Shown piece after piece: positions 43,114-52,151 of a DNA stretch of 64,000 nt. The notes under the pieces were generated by a model. That model saw nothing but the letters and a program-made list of their open reading frames with translations, did not search any database and was not told where the DNA came from. The DNA is from Cephalotrichum gorgonifer. Taxonomy: Eukaryota > Ascomycota > Sordariomycetes > Microascales > Microascaceae. Numbering within the stretch: the first letter of the stretch is position 1; the number at the start of each line of letters is the position of its first letter. The stretch lies in NCBI GenBank assembly GCA_900312665.1, contig ONZQ02000013.1, forward strand, positions 992,001-1,056,000. The letters run 5' to 3'. The position numbers were made by a program, and so were the translations under genes.

Positions 43114-45002
43114 ATGCAGCGCGCTCTCAACACCACCCGGTCCCGGGCGACCGGCCTCACTTCTGGGGCTGCGCTCAAGTTCCGCTCGGGTGCTGGTCTC
43201 GGGCAGCAGCTCAGGTTTGCCCACAAGGTAAGGCTGCTTCGAAACCTTTCCTACGATACGAGTCTAACTCTATACTCTAGGAGCTCAAGTTCGGTGTCGA
43301 AGCTCGCGCCTCGCTCCTTAACGGTGTCGAGACTCTCGCGAAAGCTGTCGCGAGTACCCTCGGCCCCAAGGGCCGCAACGTCCTGATCGAGTCGAGCTAT
43401 GGTCCCCCCAAGATCACCAAGGGTATGTCTTCCATTATCACATACTATAACCCTTTATACTCCATTGGACAACCCGGCTAACAGATCCTTCCCGCAGATG
43501 GTGTCTCCGTCGCGAAAGCCATCTCCCTCAAGGACCCCTTCGAGAACCTCGGTGCTAGGTTAATACAGGAGGTTGCCGGAAAGACGAACGAGGTCGCTGG
43601 TGACGGCACCACCACCGCCACCGTCCTCGCGAGGGCCATCTTCTCCGAGACCGTCAAGAACGTCGCCGCTGGCTGCAACCCCATGGATCTCCGCCGTGGT
43701 ATCCAGGCCGCCGTCGAGGACGTCGTCGAGTTCCTGCAGAAGAACAAGAGGGACATCACCACGAGCGCCGAGGTCGCTCAGGTCGCCACCATCAGCGCCA
43801 ACGGCGACGAGCACGTCGGCAAGCTCATCGCCAGCGCCATGGAGAAGGTTGGCAAGGAGGGTGTTATCACTGTCAAGGAGGGCAAGACCCTCCACGATGA
43901 GATGGAGGTCACCGAGGGAATGCGCTTCGACCGTGGCTACGTCTCCCCCTACTTCATCACCGATACCAAGTCCGCGAAGGTCGAGTTCGAGAAGCCCCTG
44001 ATCCTCCTCTCCGAGAAGAAGATCTCTGCCGTCCAGGATATCATCCCCGCCCTCGAGGCCTCGACTCAGCTCCGCCGCCCCCTCGTCATCATTGCCGAGG
44101 ACATCGACGGTGAGGCTCTCGCCGTCTGCATCCTCAACAAGCTCCGTGGCCAGCTCCAGGTCGCTGTTGTCAAGGCTCCCGGCTTCGGCGATAACCGCAA
44201 GTCGATCCTCGGCGACCTCGGCGTTCTGACCAACGCCACCGTCTTCTCCGACGAGCTCGACGTCAAGCTCGAGAAGGCCACCCCCGACATGCTCGGCTCC
44301 ACCGGCTCCATCACCATCACCAAGGACGACACCATCATCCTCAACGGCGAGGGCTCCAAGGACGCCATCGCCCAGCGGTGCGAGCAGATCCGTGGCGTCA
44401 TGGCCGACCCCAGCACCTCTGAGTACGAGAAGGAGAAGCTCCAGGAGCGTCTCGCCAAGCTCTCGGGTGGCGTTGCCGTCATCAAGGTCGGTGGCACCTC
44501 CGAGGTCGAGGTCGGTGAGAAGAAGGACCGCTACGTCGATGCCCTCAACGCCACTCGCGCTGCCGTCGAGGAGGGTATCCTCCCCGGTGGAGGCACTGCA
44601 CTCCTCAAGGCCGCTGCCCAGATCTCCGTCAACCCCGAGAACTTCGACCAGCAGCTCGGTGTCAGCATCGTCAAGAGCGCCATCACCCAGCCCGCCAAGT
44701 CTATTGTCAAGAACGCCGGCCTCGAGGGCGCCGTCGTCGTGGGTAAGCTCATGGACGAGTTCGCTGGCGACTTCAACAAGGGCTTCGACAGCGCCAAGGG
44801 CGAGTACGTCGACATGATCGCGGCCGGTATCCTCGACCCCCTCAAGGTCGTGAGGACTGGTCTCGTCGACGCCAGCGGTGTTGCCTCGCTTCTCGGAACC
44901 TCCGAGGTTGCGATTGTCGACGCGCCTGAGGAGAAGGCCGGCGGTCCTCCTGGTGGCATGGGTGGTATGGGTGGCATGGGCGGCATGGGCGGTATGATGT
45001 AA
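43114..45002 (+). CDS. hsp60: Mitochondrial chaperonin Hsp60
   Basis: A group I chaperonin that folds imported matrix proteins in an ATP-driven double ring. Three exons, 43114-43227, 43281-43422 and 43498-45002, encode 586 residues. The presequence MQRALNTTRSRATGLTSGAA leads into HKELKFGVEARASLLNGVET. The chaperonin hallmarks follow: LGPKGRNVLIESSYGPPKIT, DGVSVAKAISLKDPFENLGA, VAGDGTTTATVLARAI, and the later signature AAVEEGILPGGGTALLKA. The end is a GGM repeat, as in GroEL/Hsp60. The gene shows strong codon bias toward C-ending codons, consistent with high expression. A frame of over 500 codons on the opposite strand (43560-45107) is a shadow of this bias. Confidence 0.98.
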
Positions 45003-45699
45003 AGAGATAAAACGGGCGGTTCGTCGTTCATGTTGAACGTGTGTACTACTTGAAACCCCCATACGCTCCTCGATGAGAGGTGGCCTGGGGGGAAAGGGAG
45101 AGAGCATGGCTTGGTGTTTTGATTTTGGAAAAAAAAGACAAAAAAGGAGAGGGACTCCGGGTGGTCGGTGTTATTTCCCGCCCTTCCCTCCCCAACCCCC
45201 AATCTCCGCTCTCCTGTCTACTCCGCTCGGCCTGGTTCCCCAGCCGTATATCACGGGCTGGGGACTGGTTGCCCTTGGTCCTTTTAGGACGAGTGTGGAA
45301 GAGTCACATGTTTGATCTGGGCTTGTAAGATGCGTGGTTTGTGGTGTGTACTGTATTGTATGTAGTGTACTCTAGAACTTGAGAAAATGCAGAGAAAAAA
45401 GTTAAATATTCAAGATGGCAGGAGAAATGCGCGAAGTTGGGCATTGTTCGTGATGATGTTTGCAAGGTGAAGTTTAACGCCCACAGAAGGGATACCCTAA
45501 GGAGACGAGGAGAAGGGGGACCTTGTATGGTCATTTCGTGAAATTATGGGTTATTTTTTCTTCTTTTTAAACACCAACGACTGTAAACTACCTATCAGGA
45601 AACGTTGAAAATGCAAAGCAAATAAGCCCATCGATCGCCCTTTGTACATTAGGAAACACAGCTCACAACAGACAACCTCCCGACCATGCCGGATAGAGC
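45003..45699. other. Convergent intergenic region
   Basis: Between the stop codons of hsp60 (+) and NOP2 (-). Only 3' UTR-like sequence is seen. Confidence 0.6.
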
Positions 45700-47835
45700 T
45701 CAGTTCTTCTTCGCCTTCTTTCCCTTCTTCTTCTCCGTCTTCTCCTTCTTCTCCGGCGTCTCTTTCGCCTCCGGCGCCTCCTTGGTCTCCTCCGCCTTCT
45801 CCTTGGTCACGACCGCCTTCTTCTGCTTCTTCTCCGCCTTCTCCTTCTTCTCCGGCGTTGCCTTAGTCTCCGTCTCCGTCTCCGTCTCCGACTGGTCCTT
45901 CGCCTCCTTCTTCTTCGGGTCGCCCCTCTTGGCGTTCGGATCCAGACCCCTCCTCCTCATGGCGTTCCTCTGTCCCTTCTCGATATACGCCTTATCCTCC
46001 TCGTCATCGAACCCGCCGAAGCCGTCGTCCATCTCCTCATCACCAGACTCCTGTTCCACGATGGGCGCCTTGTCGACGACGTCGTCCACCTCGGCCACCC
46101 CGGACGACTGCTTGGCGGCGGGACCGCTTCCGTCGGGCCCGATCTTCTTCAGCTTCGCGACGAAGAACCCGTCGACGTTGTACGTGTGCGGGTAGTACCT
46201 CCTCGTCATCGACATGTTCGGGTCGAACCTCTTGCCGCGGTAGCTGGTGAATCCCTCCCGGCCGAACGGCAGCCCCGTCTCGACGAGGCGCACGTTGGGC
46301 CGCTTGTTGAGCGCGTACTGCACCACCTGCTCGTTCTCCTCCACCGTGACGGAACAGGTCGAGTACACCACCACGCCCGCGTCGCCCTTGCCGTCGAACC
46401 GGATCGAGTCGATGGCCGAGAGGATGAGCTGCTTCTGCATGTGGGGGAGCATCATGAAGTCCCTGCTAGTCTTGTTCGTCTTGACGTTGGCGTCCTTGGA
46501 GATGACGCCCGTACCGGAGCACGGCGCGTCGAGGAGCACGCGGTCGAACATGAGACCGAGAGCCTTGGGGAAGTCTCGCGCGTCGTGGTTGGCTACCACC
46601 ACGTTCTGTGCGCCGAGACGGTAGCTGTTGGCGACCAGGGCCCTGGCACGGTCCTTGCTCGGATCGTTGGCGACGACGAGACCCGTGTTGCGCATCATGG
46701 CAGCCAGGTGCGTCGTCTTACCACCGGGGGCGGCGGCCATATCCAGTACCCGCTCGTTCTCACGCGGGGCTAGCGCCATGACGGGGAGGAACGATGATGC
46801 GGCCTGGAGCATGTAGTGCCCCGCCACGTACTCGGGCGTCGCACCGATGGGGACGTTGGTGTCGAAGATCTGGAGTCCCACCTTGGACCACTTTCCGACA
46901 GGCTCGAGCGTGACGCCGCGGTTAATGAGCGCCTGTGCGAGGTCCCTGCGCTGGGTGCGGAGGGTGTTCGTCCGGATGACGACGGGGCGGGGCTTCTCGT
47001 TGGCCTCGAAGAACTCGAACGCCTCGCGCGGTGTGAAAAGGTTGAAGAGCTTCTCGGCGAGGAACTCGGAGTAGCCGTAGTAGTCGCAGATGTCCTTGAG
47101 GAGCTGCGACGTGTACTCCGCTCGCGAGCGGCCGTCCTCGCACAGCTCGGCGAAGTTTTCCAGGATGCGGATGTTGTCGTTTATCCGGGTGCGTAGGAGC
47201 TGGAGGTCGGGGGCGAGCAGAGCCTTGGACTTCACGGCCGGCTGGTCCTCCTCGTCCGAGTCGAATACGCCCGGCTCGTCGCCCGCTATATTCGTCTGCA
47301 GCGCCGATTCCTTCAATTCCGCCTCTGCATCTGCCTCTTCCTGCGCAATCTCCGCGTCGAGCTTCCTCGAAAGACCCTCGATATTGGCGGCCGTCAGCTT
47401 CTCTTCGACGTCAGAGTCGTCTTCGTCGTCGGAGAACATCTGTTTCCTCTCGTACTGCTCCTCCTCCGCCGAGTCGTAGACCGAAGACCCCTCAGAGCCG
47501 ATGAAGTCATCCCCAAGCTCGGGGACGGACATATCGTCGTCACTATCCGCGTCGGAAAGCTCCTCCTCGACGGGCTGCGCCTGCTTCTTCGGCTTGCTCC
47601 TGGGGTTCACGGGCTTCTCCCCATTCGCCTTCTTCGCCGCGGCGCCATTCTTCTTCTCGGACTTCTTCTCGGGCTTCTTCTCGGGCTGCTTCGCTGTGCG
47701 CCTGCGCTTCGTCTGGGGCGACTCGGTAGGTTCGTCGACAGGAAGACCGGCCTTCCGCTTTAGCTTTGCGAGCTGGACTTGCGATAGCGGCTCGGGCGCG
47801 GCCTGCTTCTTCCCAATTCTGCGTCCCACACCCAT
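45700..47835 (-). CDS. NOP2: NOP2, 25S rRNA (cytosine-C5) methyltransferase
   Basis: A nucleolar m5C methyltransferase needed for 60S subunit assembly. A single exon of 711 residues. The N-terminal 200 residues are Lys-rich then strongly acidic, typical of nucleolar proteins. The RsmB/NOP2/Sun domain spans roughly 280-560: RPVVIRTNTLRTQRRDLA, ASSFLPVMALAPRENERVLD with MAAAPGGKTTHLAAMM binding AdoMet. The two Cys motifs follow, LLDAPCSGTGVISKD and VVYSTCSVTVEENE. The remainder is SFTSYRGKRFDPNMS-like sequence, then RRYYPHTYNVDGFFVAKLKK. The C-terminal tail is low-complexity Lys/Glu, including an ETETETET run encoded by a GTCTCC hexamer repeat (about 45868-45890). It shares a 442-base divergent promoter with the Get5-like gene. 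Confidence 0.96.
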   Translation of the reverse strand: MGVGRRIGKKQAAPEPLSQVQLAKLKRKAGLPVDEPTESPQTKRRRTAKQPEKKPEKKSEKKNGAAAKKANGEKPVNPRSKPKKQAQPVEEELSDADSDDDMSVPELGDDFIGSEGSSVYDSAEEEQYERKQMFSDDEDDSDVEEKLTAANIEGLSRKLDAEIAQEEADAEAELKESALQTNIAGDEPGVFDSDEEDQPAVKSKALLAPDLQLLRTRINDNIRILENFAELCEDGRSRAEYTSQLLKDICDYYGYSEFLAEKLFNLFTPREAFEFFEANEKPRPVVIRTNTLRTQRRDLAQALINRGVTLEPVGKWSKVGLQIFDTNVPIGATPEYVAGHYMLQAASSFLPVMALAPRENERVLDMAAAPGGKTTHLAAMMRNTGLVVANDPSKDRARALVANSYRLGAQNVVVANHDARDFPKALGLMFDRVLLDAPCSGTGVISKDANVKTNKTSRDFMMLPHMQKQLILSAIDSIRFDGKGDAGVVVYSTCSVTVEENEQVVQYALNKRPNVRLVETGLPFGREGFTSYRGKRFDPNMSMTRRYYPHTYNVDGFFVAKLKKIGPDGSGPAAKQSSGVAEVDDVVDKAPIVEQESGDEEMDDGFGGFDDEEDKAYIEKGQRNAMRRRGLDPNAKRGDPKKKEAKDQSETETETETKATPEKKEKAEKKQKKAVVTKEKAEETKEAPEAKETPEKKEKTEKKKGKKAKKN

Positions 47836-48277
47836 TGTCCTGGCTTCAATTGCGTAGGAGTACGGGGTAGTGTGGTATTTATGAGGAAGATGTTCGTAAA
47901 TCCCTTCGGAGTTGGGTTTATCTTGTGAAAGTTGAGTACTCGATTATATTATACTCGAGTCTGGCTCGGCAAAATTCCCAGGGAAAAAAAAAACCGTTCC
48001 CCGCCAAAATTTCTTTGGCTGCTATCAGATAAGATATCTTATCGCACGTGACAGAGAGCTACCACCCCCCCCCTCCAGGCTCTGGATCGTGGGGTACCAT
48101 CGCTCACAGATACGCCAGACGTCAACCGTTATTACCTATATCCAGCGAGCATCAATTCATTCTTTGTCTGAGGCTTGGATATTCTAGTCTTCCCGCGATT
48201 CCCCCCTATAAGGGCCACACTCCACTGTTCCTACCCAACCCTTTCCAAACTGAGCCGTCGCACCGACCGATATAACA
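47836..48277. promoter_or_regulatory. Divergent promoter, NOP2 / Get5-like
   Basis: A 442-base region between opposite ATGs. It contains a perfect 16-base palindrome GATAAGATATCTTATC (48028-48043) with GATA cores on both strands, followed at once by a CACGTG E-box (48045-48050). A CTCGA-flanked repeat near 47934-47958 also reads as a GTAC/CTCGA palindrome. Regulation of both genes from here is inferred. Confidence 0.6.
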
Positions 48278-48972
48278 ATGACGGAAGTCAGCTTCGCGAA
48301 GGCCTTCGTGTCGGCGCTCGACTCCCGCCCCTTGAAGCTCTCCGCAGACCATGTCGAAGACCCGCGCTCCTTCCCCGCTGGGCGCCCAGCCGTACGTCTC
48401 TCTATACTCTTACTTCCAGATTATATTCCTCAACTTCTCCATCCGTTCCCATGGAGTAGGCTAGGCTAACCGTCATCCACTAGCACATCCTCCCCAAGAT
48501 GCCCAAGCCAATGTCCAAGCCACAGGCAACCTCCTCACAACCCGCCAAGGCCCTCACCGTGACTTTTAAATCCCTCCGCAATCCCCCGCTCGACATCTCC
48601 ATCCCCCCGCAAGACCTCTCGACCTCCATGCACGCCCTCAAATCATCGCTTGAGTCGGCCTCGGGGATACCCTCCGCCAAGCTCCGGCTCCTATACAAGA
48701 AGAAGCCCGTCCCGGACTCGAAGGTCCTAAAGGAGCTTCTCACGGAGGAGGAGATTGCCGCGGGGCTAGACAACCTCGAGTTGGCCGTAATGGTCATGGG
48801 CGGCGCCAACGTCAAGCCGCCTGTGTCGGCCGAGCCAGAGAAGAAGGTAGCCGAGACGGAGGCGTTCTGGGGGGATCTTAGGGGATTCCTCTTGCAGAGG
48901 GTCAAAGACGAGAAGGAGGGCGGGGAGCTGTATGATTTGTTTAGGGCGAGTTGGGAGGCGTCGAAGGACTAG
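48278..48972 (+). CDS. Get5/Mdy2-like ubiquitin-like protein
   Basis: Get5/Mdy2 links Get4 to Sgt2 in the guided entry of tail-anchored proteins. Two exons, 48278-48391 and 48484-48972, encode 200 residues. The N-terminus EVSFAKAFVSALDSRPLKLS with HVEDPRSFPAGRPA, joined to HILPKMPKPMSKP, corresponds to the Get4-binding region of fungal relatives as I remember them. A ubiquitin-like domain spans about 58-130 (KALTVTFKSLRNPPLDISIP, IPSAKLRLLYKKKPVPDSKV, LELAVMVMGG). A helical C-terminus follows (FWGDLRGFLLQRVKDEKE), matching the homodimerisation domain. Assignment rests on this domain order and on length. Confidence 0.82.
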
Positions 48973-49489
48973 CATGGCAAGGCAGGGCGAAAGATTTATA
49001 GACGACCCCCTACTTCGCCTAGTCCTTGAAACATGTGCAGTGAACATAGAGTGTGTGCATCGTGCGTGAACTCCGGGATGGTCATGGCCAGAATCTAGAG
49101 CCACACGCCATCCTTCAACTTTAGCACCTTGGCGCATCGGGGAGCGGCACCCTGATAAAGTTGCGCAAGCATTGGAAATATACTATTTGGCAGTGCCGAG
49201 GGCGGTGAAAGCGAGAACGAACAACGTTTCCCGCCCTGATCATTATCATCACTGTCATCAACAACGGCTTATCCTCCTCCTCGCCTTATCACTCTCTACC
49301 CGACCCCTTCTCCAAGCGGCCAGTGGGTTTCCGGGGTGAACCTCTGCGCTGCCCTTCGCTGATCGCGCTCCAGACAGACGCCGCACATCTCGGCTATCTA
49401 CGTGGTCCCCGAAGAGGTAGATTCGTGGTCCTGTATCCCTGCTGTTCGGCACCCGGTCGAGCTCCACGACACCCTCGCGACGGGGCGAC
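48973..49489. other. Convergent intergenic region
   Basis: Between the stop codons of the Get5-like gene (+) and cofilin (-). Nothing beyond 3' UTR-like sequence is seen. Confidence 0.6.
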
Positions 49490-50439
49490 TTAGGCCAGGC
49501 CCTTGCTGACGGTCTTGAGGACGGTGTCGTACTCGATGTCGTCCGAGTCGTTGGCCTGGAGCTCGACGGCGAGGCCGGTAAGCGAGCGCTTGAGGCTCTC
49601 CTTCGAAGAGGCGTAGATCATCTTGGACTGGTTTGGGTGTTAACTCAAGTTCACGTGTCGAGAGAAAAGCCACAAGGGGCGACGTACCTGGACACCAGCA
49701 TCATCGGGGGACCAGGCAATGAAGGTGATCTTGTTGCTATTCGGGGATGAATGGTTAGAAAATACGGACGTCGTTCTTCGTTTCATCTTCTTCGTGGGCC
49801 ATCATACCGAACGCCCTCTCCCGTAGCGAGAGTGTACTCAAAGTCGTAGACGGCATAGCGGGGGCCCTTGCCAACAGCACCCTGAAGCATCATTAGTCCA
49901 AGACCTCCCCAGCCCACGCTCCCATTAAACGCGAGAAAATAAGGCACCCCTAAAGGAGAGAGGGAACGGCGGCGGCGGGTATTCGTCAAAATGCCCTGGA
50001 GACGGTGGCACTTACACTCCTGGTCTTCGTGGTAGCGTTGATGAGCTTCTCGCGGAAAACCTCCCAGTCCGCGTTGTCCGAGGCCTCCTCGACGACGATC
50101 TCCCTGTTGTCGTCCGACAGCTTGAAGATGATGAACTTGTACTTCTTGCTGAGCTTCAGGTCATTGTAGGTGCTTACGCACTCCGTAGCGACGGACGCTC
50201 TGGACAAGGGCTAGTTAGCAAGACGCTGGGGAGTTCCTAGCCGTGTACCATTCTCCGGTCGAGGGATGCGTCCGCTCGAATTTGATCGGATAGGTGGGCA
50301 TGTCGGGTCAAAGGAATTTTGGGGGGGCGGGGGTGACGACGACGACGACGAACCCTGATTGAGACTACACAAGGGGATTTAGTACACCACCCCGCAGAAC
50401 GACAAGACGGGGAAACAGGAGAAGATCCGAACTCACCAT
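49490..50439 (-). CDS. cof1: Cofilin / actin-depolymerising factor
   Basis: Severs and depolymerises actin filaments. Six exons give 152 residues, the usual length: 50439-50437 (the ATG alone), 50364-50354 (11 bases), 50199-50016, 49881-49808, 49736-49688 and 49627-49490. The joined N-terminus reads MSQSGASVATECVSTYNDLK, matching the family pattern MSRSG-V-V. The body is LSKKYKFIIFKLSDDNREIV, GKGPRYAVYDFEYTLATGEG, VRNKITFIAWSPDDAGVQ and SKMIYASSKESLKRSLTG. It ends IEYDTVLKTVSKGLA. Intron 2 starts with GTTCGT and carries a short GAC-triplet run. The two tiny first exons are inferred from phase and family fit; the remaining exons are certain. An alternative fusion of ATG to CCCTTGTCC is less likely because its branch point would be too close to the acceptor. 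Confidence 0.93.
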
Positions 50440-52151
50440 TGTATCGGAGTGGGAAGGGGGAGGGATAGATTATAATTCAACCAAGTGGGATTGTTGGATA
50501 GAAGGTTGGGCTATGTTCAGTTGAAGAGAAAAAAAAAGATCATCAGCTCCTCATGTCCGTCTTTGCGTTGTATCGACGGCGATGGCGGGGTAAACCAGGA
50601 GCCCGCAGCAGCTTCAAAGTGCCAAGGACGTGCGCCGGGGAGAGGGGCGGCGGGGAGAGGGGCTAAAGCTTACAAGGAACGCCTTGGAGCGGGATGGAGG
50701 GAGAAGCAGCTAAAATCGGGTGGAAATGGGAAAAGAGGACGGAAAGAGAGTTTGCGAGGATGCGGGATATCGAGGCTCTTGTTGTACTCTGGAGGAAATT
50801 GGAAGGGGGGGACAATAATAACAGGCATCAGGATAGATGAGTGAGGAGGGGGTCTCCGCCGCCAGAGGAGGCCAAGCCAAGCTAGGTCAGCGGAGGGGTC
50901 GCCGGGATTCCTGGCAAATCAACAGACCACTCAGTCCCTGGCCAGACCCTGGCTCTCAGACCCTGGCAGGCGCTGATAGCTAGTATTAGCGGGGGTTGAC
51001 GTTGCTGGTGAGACAGGGCACGTGACTAGTCAGCTTGCGAACTAGCTGACTGGTACTCGCAGCACCACGACACCACCATCTAATACCCACTCAGTCAGTC
51101 AACAACTGTCAAGCCGCCTCACCAATTCATTGACAGGCTGCCGCTCTTGTTGTCCAACCCGAGATAAGGTTATGAAACTCTACGGTGTTGATCTGAGAGT
51201 GAAGTTGGATACGTGGTAAGCATTAGGCAGAAACTGGGACGACCCGGGTAGCCGGCTCGTACGAGTGCCAACCTACTCGAACGTTCAAATGTGACCCGTC
51301 TAGATGTTCTGTCTCGCGCCTAACGGCGGGCCACGACCAACCCGGTCGGGCGTATATTGGACCCAACCTGCGGCCTAATAATGGCCCCCTCCATCCCGAT
51401 GCAAGACACTTGGACATTCAAGGTCCAATGCACGATAGGAATGACGTGCAGGAGACCCTGCTCTTAAATCACGTACTCGAACGAGGTATACGCCAAGAGA
51501 AGAGTCGTAGACAAGGACACGGCCGCTCCCTCTCCAAATCATCGATAAGCAAAGGTCTCAAAACTCCATTTTTTTGTTTATCAGCCAACCGCCCTCATAA
51601 AAATACATGCCTCAGAACCAAAATCCCGCAAGCGAGAAAGAAGAGAAAAGAAGAAAAAGGTAACAGTCGTCATCATTGGGTGTCCCTCCCTCCTCCTTGC
51701 CGTTACTCATGGATTAAAAACCCACGCTTCGGCATACAAAGAAAGCAAACAAACACTAAACGCCGGAGCCTGTACTGCCGTCCGAGCTCGTTACTTTTCA
51801 TCCCCCTTCCTGTTCCGCCCCCTTGTCCTTCGCCAGGACCGAGGCCCCGGCTTCTATAGTCGTCAAGCAGTGGCATGGCGGATCAAGACCCTGCTGGTGT
51901 CAACTCCCCGCTTGGGGATGGTTGCTTGGAGATGATCCACCATCCACGTCTCATCTGTCTTCCAATAAAGTACACATAAACCCCGCTAGTGGAATCGAAT
52001 TCGTAGGTGTGTAGGTGTATAGGTAGAGAGTATTAGGGGTGTAGAGGTATGTCGTCATGAGTAAAGTAACCGTCGTGAGGATGTACAGCGCATAAGTCGT
52101 GATAAGTCGTGTCCAGGGTAGCAGCCCTCCCCCTTCCCTCCCCGCCCTCGT
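50440..52151. other. Gene-poor region upstream of cofilin
   Basis: The cofilin promoter and leader (purine-rich 50485-50840), then about 1.3 kb with no supported gene, then the 3' flank of the Byr4-like gene. Confidence 0.55.

Noticed and set aside
43560..45107. Very long open frame (over 500 codons) antisense to hsp60
   Set aside because: It mirrors strong C-ending codon bias in hsp60; the product is a low-complexity Leu/Asp/Gly/Glu string with no family features.
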